Assembly: GCA_934555865.1 (NCBI GenBank)
Contig: CAKTFI010000004.1
Span: forward strand, 1 to 61,076
Source: an uncultured Christensenellaceae bacterium
Lineage (GTDB): Bacteria; Bacillota; Clostridia; Christensenellales; Christensenellaceae
DNA: 61,076 nt
Direction: 5' to 3'
Part shown: positions 53,033-61,076 of the stretch, piece after piece
Layout: each line of letters begins with the position of its first letter
Position numbering within the stretch: the stretch's first letter is position 1
Program-made: the position numbers and the translations under genes
Notes under the pieces: model-generated
Databases searched by the model: none
What the model was told of the DNA's origin: nothing
Seen by the model: the letters and a program-made list of their open reading frames with translations, nothing else

Positions 53033-55201
53033 ATGCGAAAGATTCATTCCTATCAAGGCGCCTATTCCAAGTCTAAAAAGGAAGCGGCGCACAGCGTCCT
53101 GCCCACCCGGCACAAGAGCTATGCGTATCACCCGACGGGTGAAAAGGCGAACCCGCGCCGCCCACGGGAGGCGTCGGAGGCGAAGTCGCTTTGGCAGATT
53201 GCCTTTTTCCCGCTCGCCTTTCTCTATTATGAATTGCTGCTGCGCATCGCGCTCGGCGAAAAGGTGTTTTCCTACTTCTTCTATGTGCTGTTCTTCTCGC
53301 TTTCGGCGGGATTTTTGTTCTATTCGCTCTGCCACCTGTTCAAAAAGCCCAAGGCGGTGCGCGTCGCGACCATTTGCGTGCTCGCGTTCTTTGCCGTGCT
53401 CTTTTTGGTGGAATTCTTCTGCAAGCAGTTCTTCACCTTCTTCATGGGCCTGTCCGTCATGTTCCAGTCGGCGGGCGAGATGATGCGCAGCTATTTTGGC
53501 GTGGCCGTGAGCTTGGTATTGAAGAGCTTCCACATCGTGCTGTTGTACTTCGTGCCGCTCGCGGTGTACTGCTTTGTGTTCCGCGAGCCCGTCTCGCGCC
53601 GGGTGCCGCCGCTCATTTCCCGCATTGCGCCGGCGGTGGCGTGCGTGCTGTGCTACGGCATTGCGATGCTGGGCGTGCTGACCTCGCATTCGGGCATCGT
53701 GACTTGCCGCGAATACTACACCTCGGAATTCAACATCACGGAATCCTCGCTGCGGTTCGGGCTGGTGACCGGCTTCCGGCTGGACGCGCAATACCTCGTG
53801 TTTGGCACACCCAAGGCCAAGGCGCCGGACGACCCGGTGGCGCCCGTCGTCGACCCGACGACCCCGTCGTCGAATGTGAGTTCGAGCGATATCGCGCCCA
53901 TTGACTATGGCGAAAACAAGATGGACATCGATTTTGACGCGCTCATCGCGAATACCTCGGACGAGACGCTCATTTCCATGCACAAATACTTCGCCGCGCA
54001 GCCCGCGACCAAGAAGAACAAATACACCGGGATGTTCAAGGGCAAGAACCTGATCGTCATCACGGCGGAGGCCTTCTCGCACTATGTGATCGACAAGGAC
54101 CGCACGCCCACGCTGTACCGCCTCGCGACCAAGGGCATTCACTTCACGAATTACTACCAGCCCGCCTGGGGCGTCAGCACCTCGGACGGCGAATATTCGC
54201 ACCTCATGGGGATTGTCCCCAAGGCCGGGGTCAACAGCATGAAGGCCAGCGCGAACAACAATGTGTATTTCACGCTCGGCAACCAGATGACGCGGCTCGG
54301 GTATCTCTCGCTCGCGTACCATAACAACTCCAACACCTACTACGGCCGCAACCTGACGCACCCGAACCTCGGGTATTCCAAGTTCATCGCCATCGGCAGC
54401 GGGCTGGAGGGGCTGGATAAGGTCTGGCCGCGGTCCGACTTGCAGATGATGGAGCACTCCGTGTCCGATTACATAAACTCCGACAAACCGTTCAACATCT
54501 ACTATATGACGGTGAGCGGGCATGCGGAATACAACTTCTCGGGCAACATGATGGCTTACCGCAACAAGGCCACAGTGGCGGATTTACCCTATTCCGATCC
54601 CTGCAAGGCATACCTCGCCTGCAACATGGAGCTGGAATACGCCATGAAGTACCTCGTAGAGCAGCTCGAAGCCGCGGGCAAGGCGGACGACACCGTCATC
54701 GTGCTTACGGCCGACCACTACCCCTATGGGCTGGAGACGGAGTCCTCGGATAAGAACGAGAAGTATAAATACATCAATGAATTGGCCGGGCACAAGATCG
54801 ATACCAACGCCGAGCTGCATAAGAACGCGCTCATCATCTGGAGCGGGTCGCTCGAAAAGGAGGACCCGATCGTGGTAGACGACCCGGTCTACAGCCTCGA
54901 CATCCTGCCCACCGTGTCCAACCTGTTTGGGCTGGAATACGATTCCCGCCTGCTCGCAGGGCGCGATGTGTTCTCGGACGCGTCGCCTCTCGTGCTGTTC
55001 CGCAATTACAGCTGGATCACCGACCGCGGGTATTACAACGCGTCCTCTAAGACCTTTACGCCGGCCGACGGCGCAGGCTTTACGGGCGAGGAGGATCAGA
55101 ATGCCTATATCAAGAGCATTTCCTCCATCGTCAAGAACAAAGTGACCTATTCCAAGTACATTTTGGAAAAGAATTACTACAACCTCCTGTTCAAGAAATG
55201 A
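53033..55201 (+). CDS. LTA-synthase-like membrane sulfatase-fold enzyme
   Basis: This 722-residue protein has a basic N-terminal tail (1-52), about five transmembrane segments (55-240), and an extracellular sulfatase/alkaline-phosphatase domain (about 340-690). The opening KNLIVITAEAF carries a metal glutamate. TSDGEY with T383 matches the nucleophile motif of lipoteichoic acid synthase, and VLTADHYPYG carries late metal ligands. Family members move glycerol-phosphate from phosphatidylglycerol to a lipid anchor, releasing diacylglycerol. The kinase overlapping the stop fits this. The N-terminal tail is longer than in LtaS. Confidence 0.88.
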   Translation: MRKIHSYQGAYSKSKKEAAHSVLPTRHKSYAYHPTGEKANPRRPREASEAKSLWQIAFFPLAFLYYELLLRIALGEKVFSYFFYVLFFSLSAGFLFYSLCHLFKKPKAVRVATICVLAFFAVLFLVEFFCKQFFTFFMGLSVMFQSAGEMMRSYFGVAVSLVLKSFHIVLLYFVPLAVYCFVFREPVSRRVPPLISRIAPAVACVLCYGIAMLGVLTSHSGIVTCREYYTSEFNITESSLRFGLVTGFRLDAQYLVFGTPKAKAPDDPVAPVVDPTTPSSNVSSSDIAPIDYGENKMDIDFDALIANTSDETLISMHKYFAAQPATKKNKYTGMFKGKNLIVITAEAFSHYVIDKDRTPTLYRLATKGIHFTNYYQPAWGVSTSDGEYSHLMGIVPKAGVNSMKASANNNVYFTLGNQMTRLGYLSLAYHNNSNTYYGRNLTHPNLGYSKFIAIGSGLEGLDKVWPRSDLQMMEHSVSDYINSDKPFNIYYMTVSGHAEYNFSGNMMAYRNKATVADLPYSDPCKAYLACNMELEYAMKYLVEQLEAAGKADDTVIVLTADHYPYGLETESSDKNEKYKYINELAGHKIDTNAELHKNALIIWSGSLEKEDPIVVDDPVYSLDILPTVSNLFGLEYDSRLLAGRDVFSDASPLVLFRNYSWITDRGYYNASSKTFTPADGAGFTGEEDQNAYIKSISSIVKNKVTYSKYILEKNYYNLLFKK

Positions 55202-55209
55202 GGTCGGCC

Positions 55210-56100
55210 ATGAAAGACAGACTGCTGCTCATCCTAAACCCGATCTCCGGCCGGCTCAAGGGCGTGGCCAACGAGGAGGCGCTTTGCCAGGCGCTCGGCA
55301 GTCGGTATGAGGTCACGGTGATGCACACCGCCGCGCGCGGGGACGGCACCCGCCTCGCGCGCGAACACATCGCTTCCTTCGACGCGGTGGCGGGCTGCGG
55401 CGGCGACGGTACGCTAAACGAGGTGATGGAGGCGCTCCGCAGCCTCCCGCCCGAGGCGCGCAAGCCGATGCTGTGCATCCCGGCCGGGACGACCAACCTG
55501 CTCGGCGATACACTGTGCCTGCCGCACAATGTCGTCGCAGCGGCGGAAAGGCTGGCCGCAGGGGTGGCGCACCCCTTCGACCTCGGCCGCATCAACGAAT
55601 TCTGCTTTGGGAGCGTCGCCTCCTTCGGGGCATTTACGGATTCATCCTACGCCACGCCGCAGAAGCTCAAAAACCGCCTCGGGTACGGCGCGTATGTGCT
55701 CGGCGGGGCGAAGGGGCTGTTCCACCTGCAAAACTACCGCATGACCGTGGAATGTAACGGCGAGACCTTTACGGACGACTTCGTGTTCGGCGGGGTGTCC
55801 AACTGCGTCGCGGTGGGCGGCATCATTCGCTTTCCCGACGGGACGGTGCAGGTAGGCGACGGGCGCTATGAGGTCGTGCTCGTCCGGCGGCTCAAGAACC
55901 TGGCAGCGCTGGCGCGCGTGATGCGTGCCGTCCGGCGGCGCAACTATGCGGACTGCCCCGAGGTATTCTATGCGCAGACCGACCGCATCCGCCTCTCGGC
56001 GGACCAGGCGCTCCCGTGGACGATCGACGGCGAATACAAGGGCGACATTACCCGGGCGGACATCGAGATCCTGCCCGCGGCCTTGCAGCTCGTGTGGTGA
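55210..56100 (+). CDS. Diacylglycerol-kinase-family lipid kinase
   Basis: This 296-residue protein has the DAGK catalytic domain: LNPISGR at 9-15 and the nucleotide motif GCGGDGTLNE at 62-71, then IPAGTTNLLGDTL. The C-terminal part is the YegS/DgkB beta domain. Soluble DgkB-type kinases phosphorylate diacylglycerol left over from lipoteichoic acid synthesis. ATG 55210 is chosen because GAGG lies 6 bases upstream; an ATG overlapping the previous stop (55198) is possible. Confidence 0.88.
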   Translation: MKDRLLLILNPISGRLKGVANEEALCQALGSRYEVTVMHTAARGDGTRLAREHIASFDAVAGCGGDGTLNEVMEALRSLPPEARKPMLCIPAGTTNLLGDTLCLPHNVVAAAERLAAGVAHPFDLGRINEFCFGSVASFGAFTDSSYATPQKLKNRLGYGAYVLGGAKGLFHLQNYRMTVECNGETFTDDFVFGGVSNCVAVGGIIRFPDGTVQVGDGRYEVVLVRRLKNLAALARVMRAVRRRNYADCPEVFYAQTDRIRLSADQALPWTIDGEYKGDITRADIEILPAALQLVW

Positions 56101-56115
56101 AAAAACAGAGACATC

Positions 56116-56148
56116 AAAAAGGACAGCCGGGCTTGGCTGTCCTTTTTT
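56116..56148 (+). terminator. Terminator of the LTA-synthase-like/lipid kinase operon
   Basis: GGACAGCC (56121-56128) pairs with GGCTGTCC (56135-56142), with A5 before and T6 after. Confidence 0.87.
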
Positions 56149-56179
56149 GCGCGGGGCATTCCCGCGGGAAGGAGAAGGG

Positions 56180-56752
56180 ATGAAGATCGCGATCTTGGGC
56201 TATTCCGGCAGCGGCAAATCCACACTGGCGCGGGCGATTGCCCAAAAAACCGGCATTGCCTGCCTGCACTTGGACAGCGTGCATTTCCTGCCCGGGTGGG
56301 TGGAGAAAGCGGACGAGCAGGCGCGCACCGAGGTGCAGGCGTTTTTGGCCGCGCATGCGGATTGGGTGATCGATGGCAACTACCCGGCGCTGTGCTGGGC
56401 GGAACGCCTCGCGGCGGCGGACGCCATCCTGTTCGTCGCGCTGCCGCGCGTTTCCTGCCTTGTGCGCGTGCTGCGGCGGATCCGCCTCCACCGGGGGCGC
56501 GTGCGGCCGGACATGGCGCCCGGGTGCCCGGAAAGGGTGGACGCCGCCTTTTTGTGGTGGGTGCTGCACAAGGGGCGAGGTGCCGCGGTGCGCCGCCGCA
56601 ACCGGGAAGCGCTCGCGCAATACTCGGACAAGGTCGTGCGCCTCACCTCGCAGCGGGCGATCGACCGCTTTCTTGCGGAATTCCCCGCGTCGCTGCCGCG
56701 CTTTACACCTTACTTTCCCCGCCCGCGAGGTAAGCGCAAAATTCCGCACTGA
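56180..56752 (+). CDS. FlaR-like P-loop nucleotide kinase
   Basis: This 190-residue protein starts MKIAILGYSGSGKSTLARAI, a Walker A motif. LHLDSVHFLPGW and WVIDGNYP follow, the pattern of the DNA-topology-modulation FlaR/adenylate-kinase-like family. Its role is not defined. AAGGAGAAGGG precedes ATG 56180. The gene lies after a terminator without a clear promoter. Its 3' end overlaps the convergent lipoprotein gene by 50 bases. Confidence 0.85.
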   Translation: MKIAILGYSGSGKSTLARAIAQKTGIACLHLDSVHFLPGWVEKADEQARTEVQAFLAAHADWVIDGNYPALCWAERLAAADAILFVALPRVSCLVRVLRRIRLHRGRVRPDMAPGCPERVDAAFLWWVLHKGRGAAVRRRNREALAQYSDKVVRLTSQRAIDRFLAEFPASLPRFTPYFPRPRGKRKIPH

Positions 56753-57410
56753 AGTCGCCCTCCGGCGAGAGCGCCGCGCCCGAAAAGACCTTGCCGCCCG
56801 GCGCGAACAGCCGCGCGAGCTGGGCGGCCACCTGGGCGGGCGTGGCGTCGCGGCAGAACACGACCGCCTTTTCGCGGAACAGTTCGGTTTCCCCGGCGCA
56901 AAGCTGCGGAAGGGCGTACCCCTCGCCGGATGCGTTTACGAACAGTAGATAGGCCGCTTGTGCGGGCGCGGAAGCGGTTTTGCGCATATCTCCCGCGCCA
57001 ATCTCGTCCAGAAATGCCTCCGCCGCGGCGTTTAGCAGCATGCCGTCCTCGCCCGCCGGGCAGAGGTCGCCCGCATAGGTAAGGCAGTTTTCCGCCCCCT
57101 GCACGCGGCAGGTGAGCGCGCCGCCCGCTTCCCCGGCCTGCGCCGCGAGGAAGTCCGCCGCCTCTAAGAGCAGCGCCGCCGCCCGGGCCGCTTCCTCGGC
57201 GGGCCAGTCGTGTTCCGCGTCTTCCACGAGGATGCCCAGGATCGCGAGGTCGCCCGAGAGCTCCGCCGCGCTGCCGAACCGCACGACCTCCGTTTTTTCG
57301 GACGGACTTTGGAGCATCACCGTCTCCTGCACCCGACCGCGGCCGCTTCCGCAGCCGAACAGCACCCCCAACAGCACCGCACACACCAACGCGAGACAAA
57401 CCGAACGCAT
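56703..57410 (-). CDS. Predicted lipoprotein, unknown function
   Basis: This 235-residue protein has a signal peptide (MRSVCLALVCAVLLG) and lipobox LFGC with C20 lipidated. The mature part is acidic and alanine-rich with several cysteines (four near 105-120 and 185-215) and no recognised domain. AGGAGGTGACG precedes ATG 57410. A longer frame and a second overlapping frame are shadows. It overlaps the end of the FlaR-like gene by 50 bases, tail to tail. Confidence 0.72.
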   Translation of the reverse strand: MRSVCLALVCAVLLGVLFGCGSGRGRVQETVMLQSPSEKTEVVRFGSAAELSGDLAILGILVEDAEHDWPAEEAARAAALLLEAADFLAAQAGEAGGALTCRVQGAENCLTYAGDLCPAGEDGMLLNAAAEAFLDEIGAGDMRKTASAPAQAAYLLFVNASGEGYALPQLCAGETELFREKAVVFCRDATPAQVAAQLARLFAPGGKVFSGAALSPEGDFSAEFCAYLAGGESKV

Positions 57411-57621
57411 TTTCGTCACCTCCTGCGCCCAGCATAGCACACGCGCGAGGGGATCGGGGGATTTTCGGCAAAACTCGTGGGCGTTCGCGCTTCTTTTCGG
57501 TTCTGCGCACGCAAAGCGGCCGCCCCGCATGCAAAATACTCGGCATGCATTCCATCAGCCACCCGGTCCATGCGGAAGCCTGTCAAAAGCCCAGGCAAAC
57601 GGCCATCCCCCGCACTCCTAC

Positions 57622-57653
57622 AAAAAAACGGCCGCCCCAAAAAGAGCGGCCGT
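57622..57653 (-). terminator. Terminator of the creatininase-family gene
   Basis: On the minus strand ACGGCCGC pairs with GCGGCCGT, followed by T7, 17 bases past the stop. Confidence 0.82.
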
Positions 57654-57669
57654 CTCTGCCCGGCGCAGA

Positions 57670-58434
57670 TCACGCATGGATCGCCGAAGAGGTATAGTCC
57701 CAGTCCATCGCGTCCAGCTGCCGGATCGCGCTTGCCACGCAATCCACAAGAGCGGCCTCCATCTTGGCGCCCTTTTCCGCCGTCGCTCGGGTCGGGTCTC
57801 CTGTCGCCGCCGTGTCGGTCAGCTCGGAAAAATCCCACTTGATCTCGATATGCGCGGGCAGCCGATCGGGCACCACGCCCGCCGCCAGCTCCGGCTCACA
57901 CCACTGCGGGAACAGGTGATAGGCGATGGAGCTTTCCCCCTCGCCCGCATGCCCAAGGCCGCCCCAGACCTCAAAGGTGTCCGGCGGCAGCAATTCGCCC
58001 GCCGTCACCCACCAGGCCGGGAGGGCCGCAATGCGCGCTTCCGGGTATTTCTCCTTGATCTTGCGCGAAGCGATCTCCATCGGCGCGATGTTGCCGTCAT
58101 GCCCATTCATCAGGAAAATATGATAGATCCCATTGCGCAGGCAGGATTCCAGGATGTCATAGATCACCGCCGTCACCGTGTCATAGGACAGCGTGAGCGA
58201 GCACGGGAAGGAATCGTAATGCGCGCTGTAGCCGACCGTCACCGGCGGCAGGACGAGCAGCCCCTCCACCTGCTCCGCCACCTTGCAGCTCAGCATATAG
58301 GAGACGAGCGTGTCCGTGCCCGAGGCCAGATGCGCCCCGTGCGCCTCGCAGGAACCGATGGATAAAATCGCCTTGTCGAAATGCCCCTCCGCCACCTGAT
58401 GTGCGGTGAGCTTCATAAGTTCATATTGCCGCAT
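57670..58434 (-). CDS. Creatininase-family metal-dependent amidohydrolase
   Basis: This 254-residue protein has the creatininase fold: GSCEAHGAHLASGTD (about 27-41) with metal ligands E30, H32 and D41, NGHDGN near 110-115, and HAGEGESS near 163-170. The family includes creatininases, archaeal formamide hydrolases in riboflavin synthesis, and mycofactocin peptidase MftE. No companion genes of these pathways are near, so the substrate is unknown. It lies 65 bases after the MtlD-like gene in the same direction. Confidence 0.87.
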   Translation of the reverse strand: MRQYELMKLTAHQVAEGHFDKAILSIGSCEAHGAHLASGTDTLVSYMLSCKVAEQVEGLLVLPPVTVGYSAHYDSFPCSLTLSYDTVTAVIYDILESCLRNGIYHIFLMNGHDGNIAPMEIASRKIKEKYPEARIAALPAWWVTAGELLPPDTFEVWGGLGHAGEGESSIAYHLFPQWCEPELAAGVVPDRLPAHIEIKWDFSELTDTAATGDPTRATAEKGAKMEAALVDCVASAIRQLDAMDWDYTSSAIHA

Positions 58435-58499
58435 AAATTGCCTCCTTGATCAAATCCGGCATAGAGCCGGGAATTTTTTACCAATTGTCCACTCGGATT

Positions 58500-59654
58500 T
58501 CATGCCCGGCGATAGGATTGCGCGATATAGCCGGACAGCAGGCTTTCGTACAGCCCGTCCGCCGGGTCCAGCCCGCAGACCTCTTTTAAGACACCCTCCA
58601 CGCCCTTGCGTTCCTTCAGGATGGACAGGCGGATGCTCTGCTCGTCGCGGAAGTCGAAGAAGTTGACCGCACTGTACAATAGCGGCGCAAAGGCGTCCGT
58701 CGAGATGCCGTAGTCGCGGCACAGCGCGGCCGCGCCAATGATGCGTTCCCCGCGGGACAGCTTGCGCAGCGGGTCGCGCACGAGGCGGGACAGCGGGTCG
58801 GCAAGCGCCGCATCGCGGTATCCCTCCAGCCGCCCGGCGAAATAGGCGTCCATTTCGCGTTCGGAAAAGCCGTATTTGAGGCGCACCATCTCGCCCACCG
58901 CGTCCCAGAGGGCGAGCAGCGCGTCCAAAATGTCCGGGTCGGCCGCGGCCTCGTGGGAGGTCCGATACCCGCGCCGGACGCCCAAATAGCCAAGCGTCGC
59001 CTGTGCCAGCGTGTGCACATACAGCCGCCGGGCGTCATAGCGCGTCGCATCGTCCACGAGCGCCAGAAATTCGCTTTCCCGCGCCAGCGGGGTGTCCGCC
59101 ACCTCGCGCCGCGCGACGGCCGGGGGGAGGAATTCCTCCGCCACGACATCCACGCTGCCGTCCGGGCGGGGGAGCTTTTTGGCGACCTGCTCCACCGACA
59201 CGAGCGACACGCCGACGCCCTCGGGCAGATTCCCCCGCGCGTCGGCAAGGCGCGCGCGCACGGTCTTTGCCGCGTCCTGTCCATTTTCAAAGAGCAGGAT
59301 CGAAAGCCGCCGCCCCGCCGGGCGCGCCGCCACCCAGCGGGCGATGCGCCCCGCCGCCTCGGGCAGGTTTTCCGCCCCGACCGCCGTCGCGATATAATCT
59401 GCCTCCCGGGCGAAGCTCGCCGCCGCCTCGCTGTCCGGCGAAACGGCCGAGACGCCCCGCACTTCCTTGGGGGTCAGCCCCGTACCGCGGGCGGTCTCCA
59501 CAATATATCCGCCGCGCCGCGCGATGTCCGCGCAGGCCGCCGCGTCGCTATCTGCAAAAAGAACCGCGCATCCCATTTTTTGGAACAGGGGCGCGCACAT
59601 GGCCTTGCCCGTCGCCCCGGCCCCCAGCACCAGGCATTTTGGCGTATTCTGCAT
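58500..59654 (-). CDS. Mannitol-1-phosphate-dehydrogenase-family protein with altered catalytic residues
   Basis: This 384-residue protein aligns along its length with MtlD: the NAD loop LGAGATGKA at 10-18, a central VGAENLPEAAGRIA, then GYLGVRRGYRT, and the late DPLRKLSRGERIIG. In E. coli MtlD the segment before GYLG reads KLFTLNTGHA, carrying the catalytic Lys, Asn and His. Here it reads RLYVHTLAQA, with R210, T215 and Q218 in those places. Cofactor binding looks intact. The reaction is therefore unlikely to be ordinary mannitol-phosphate oxidation. ATG 59654 follows AAGGAAGG. Confidence 0.83.
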   Translation of the reverse strand: MQNTPKCLVLGAGATGKAMCAPLFQKMGCAVLFADSDAAACADIARRGGYIVETARGTGLTPKEVRGVSAVSPDSEAAASFAREADYIATAVGAENLPEAAGRIARWVAARPAGRRLSILLFENGQDAAKTVRARLADARGNLPEGVGVSLVSVEQVAKKLPRPDGSVDVVAEEFLPPAVARREVADTPLARESEFLALVDDATRYDARRLYVHTLAQATLGYLGVRRGYRTSHEAAADPDILDALLALWDAVGEMVRLKYGFSEREMDAYFAGRLEGYRDAALADPLSRLVRDPLRKLSRGERIIGAAALCRDYGISTDAFAPLLYSAVNFFDFRDEQSIRLSILKERKGVEGVLKEVCGLDPADGLYESLLSGYIAQSYRRA

Positions 59655-59690
59655 GCAAGTATTCCTTCCTTTCAAAAAGTCAACGGTTTT

Positions 59691-59719
59691 ATCCTATCAT
59701 TTTTCGCGCAGTTTGTAAA
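59691..59719 (-). promoter_or_regulatory. Promoter of the MtlD-like/creatininase pair
   Basis: The minus strand reads TTTACA (59719-59714), 17 bases, TAGGAT (59696-59691), about 37 bases before the start. Confidence 0.5.
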
Positions 59720-59821
59720 TAAAAGGCAGGCCCTGCGGGCGGGATTTTGCCGCCCCCGCGGCGGAATTTGCAGAAATTTTGCGGCTTTGCCGCGAAAAAC
59801 TTTCATTTTGCCTGCCATTCA

Positions 59822-59830
59822 TGGTAAAAT
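59822..59830 (+). promoter_or_regulatory. Extended -10 promoter of the aconitase-superfamily gene
   Basis: TGGTAAAAT lies about 42 bases before the start; the -35 (TTTCAT) is weak. Confidence 0.45.
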
Positions 59831-59871
59831 GAGGGCAGAAAAGTTTGTATCAAAAAGAGAAGGAGACTGCT

Positions 59872-61076
59872 ATGAAACTGTTTGATTCCGGCGCATTCCT
59901 GCTGTCCGGGCGCGAGCTCGTGAGCGAGGCGGAATACGCCGCCCGGACGGGGAAGCCCGTGGATAAAGCGGCGGCGCGCCAGGGCACGATGGCCTATGGC
60001 ATCCTGGCGGCGCACAACACGAGCGGCGATATGGCGCACCTGCGCCTGCGCTTTGACAGCCTGACCTCGCACGACATCACCTATGTGGGCATCATCCAGA
60101 CCGCCCGCGCGAGCGGCATGACAAAATTCCCGCTGCCCTATGTGCTCACCAACTGCCACAACAGCCTGTGCGCCGTGGGCGGCACGATCAATGAGGACGA
60201 CCACAAGTTCGCGCTTTCCGCGGCGAAGAAGTACGGCGGCGTCTATGTGCCCACCAACCTGGCCGTCATCCACAGCTATAACCGCGAACAGATGGCGGGC
60301 TGCGGCCGCATGATCCTGGGATCGGACAGCCACACGCGCTATGGCGCGCTCGGCACGATGGCTGTGGGCGAGGGCGGCGGGGAGCTTGCCAAGCAGCTCG
60401 TTGGCCGCACCTATGACATGGCTTGCCCGGAGGTCGTCGCGATCTACCTCACCGGCGCGCCCAACCCGGGCGTCGGCCCGCACGATGTGGCGCTGTCCAT
60501 CGTCGGCGCGACCTATCAGAACGGCTATGTCAAGAACAAGGTCATGGAGTTTGTGGGCGACGGCATAGCGAACCTGCCCATGGAGTACCGCAACGCGATC
60601 GATGTCATGACGACCGAGACGACCTGTTGGAGCTCGATCTGGGAAACGGACGAAAAGACGGAGGAATACCTCGCCATCCACGGCCGCGCGGGCGATTACA
60701 AAAAGCTCGCCCCGGCGGAGGTCGCGTACTATGACGGCGTGGTCTATATCGACCTAGCAAAAATCAAGCCGGTCATCGCGCTGCCCTTCCACCCGAGCAA
60801 TGTGTACACGATCGAGGAATTCCAGGCCAACACGAGGGACATCCTGGACGCGACGGAAAAGGCGGTCGCGGCGCAGTTCCCCGGCCGCGGCGTCGGGCTC
60901 GACCTCCAGAGCAAGTATTACGACGGCGCGTTCCATGTCGATCAGGGCGTCGTTGCGGGCTGCTCGGGCGGCACCTTTGACAGCCTGTGCCAGGTGGCGG
61001 ACATTTTGGACGGCGAATCGGTGGGCAACGGCGCGTTCAGCCTGAGCGTCTACCCCGGCAGCCAGCCGGTCTACCT
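59872..61076 (+). CDS. Aconitase-superfamily hydratase, YbhJ-like, cut by the window edge
   Basis: The frame is open from ATG 59872 (AAGGAG upstream) to the end of the window, giving at least 401 codons. The aconitase core is visible: LTNCHNSLCAVGG, then MILGSDSHTRYGALGTMAVG near 145-165, corresponding to the GDSHT motif of the superfamily, and GCSGGTFDSLCQ near residue 364. This pattern is closer to the uncharacterised YbhJ subgroup than to citrate aconitase or isopropylmalate isomerase. It is divergent from the MtlD-like gene. The C-terminal swivel domain would lie beyond the edge. Confidence 0.85.
   Translation, partial: MKLFDSGAFLLSGRELVSEAEYAARTGKPVDKAAARQGTMAYGILAAHNTSGDMAHLRLRFDSLTSHDITYVGIIQTARASGMTKFPLPYVLTNCHNSLCAVGGTINEDDHKFALSAAKKYGGVYVPTNLAVIHSYNREQMAGCGRMILGSDSHTRYGALGTMAVGEGGGELAKQLVGRTYDMACPEVVAIYLTGAPNPGVGPHDVALSIVGATYQNGYVKNKVMEFVGDGIANLPMEYRNAIDVMTTETTCWSSIWETDEKTEEYLAIHGRAGDYKKLAPAEVAYYDGVVYIDLAKIKPVIALPFHPSNVYTIEEFQANTRDILDATEKAVAAQFPGRGVGLDLQSKYYDGAFHVDQGVVAGCSGGTFDSLCQVADILDGESVGNGAFSLSVYPGSQPVY

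Noticed and set aside
53009..54523. 504-codon frame antisense to the LTA-synthase-like gene
   Set aside because: Histidine/arginine-rich shadow of a clear sulfatase-domain gene.

Overview
The window looks like a chromosomal segment of a G+C-rich, spore-forming, Gram-positive (Firmicutes/Clostridia-type) bacterium. The sporulation regulator SpoIIID sits directly before an MreB/Mbl gene. Other supporting signs are a PurR-type purine repressor, a long-form ribosome hibernation factor, RecD2, an LTA-synthase-like sulfatase, meso-diaminopimelate dehydrogenase and formate-tetrahydrofolate ligase. TGA is an ordinary stop codon, and prfB (RF2) carries the classic autoregulatory +1 frameshift at an in-frame TGA. 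Most genes have strong AGGAGG-type ribosome binding sites, and many intergenic regions show readable sigma-A promoters and U-tailed hairpins. No tRNA, IS element, phage module or CRISPR array was seen.

Layout. The left edge (1-94) holds a strong leftward promoter and a leader resembling an rRNA-operon leader; its gene lies outside. 848-18647 is a housekeeping block: purR and murC diverge, then mostly leftward genes follow: an RluD-type pseudouridine synthase, lspA, prfB, secA, hpf, comF, recD2, metK, (an M20 amidohydrolase on +), rsmA, mreB/mbl and spoIIID. 18930-23349 is a rightward sugar-phosphate-like group: two tandem SIS-domain isomerase paralogues, a PfkB kinase, an inositol-monophosphatase-like phosphatase, a 21-codon relic resembling the start of a CsaA-type tRNA-binding protein, and an EamA transporter. 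fhs, pepD, rarA and a DedA protein follow.

29257-39949 is a leftward accessory block of small enzymes, many overlapping by ATGA: an acetyltransferase, a deoxyinosine/uracil DNA glycosylase, YbaK, two aminoglycoside-phosphotransferase-fold kinases (one very APH(3')-III-like), an RsmC-type methyltransferase, an HD protein, GDPD, a HAD phosphatase, a nitroreductase, and an unusual fusion of an AAC(6')-like acetyltransferase to a DUF523/TudS desulfurase domain. YitT and diaminopimelate dehydrogenase follow. A divergent pair (coiled-coil microprotein / XRE regulator) surrounds a clear palindromic operator at 40.0 kb.

40669-45726 is a branched-chain amino acid ABC transporter (livJHMGF) preceded by a small membrane protein with an excellent promoter. 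Then come thiamine pyrophosphokinase plus a HAD enzyme, a TrpXYZ-type ABC transporter, a ribokinase/HAD pair, and an LTA-synthase-like enzyme coupled to a diacylglycerol-kinase-family lipid kinase. The right end has a creatininase-family protein, a mannitol-1-phosphate-dehydrogenase homologue in which the Lys/Asn/His catalytic residues are replaced, and a divergent aconitase-superfamily hydratase cut by the window edge.

The best candidates for something undescribed are the AAC(6')-TudS fusion and its kinase neighbours, the catalytically altered MtlD homologue with its creatininase and aconitase neighbours, the twin SIS/PfkB/phosphatase group, and the operator-linked microprotein/XRE pair. All functional assignments come from reading motifs; no search was run.
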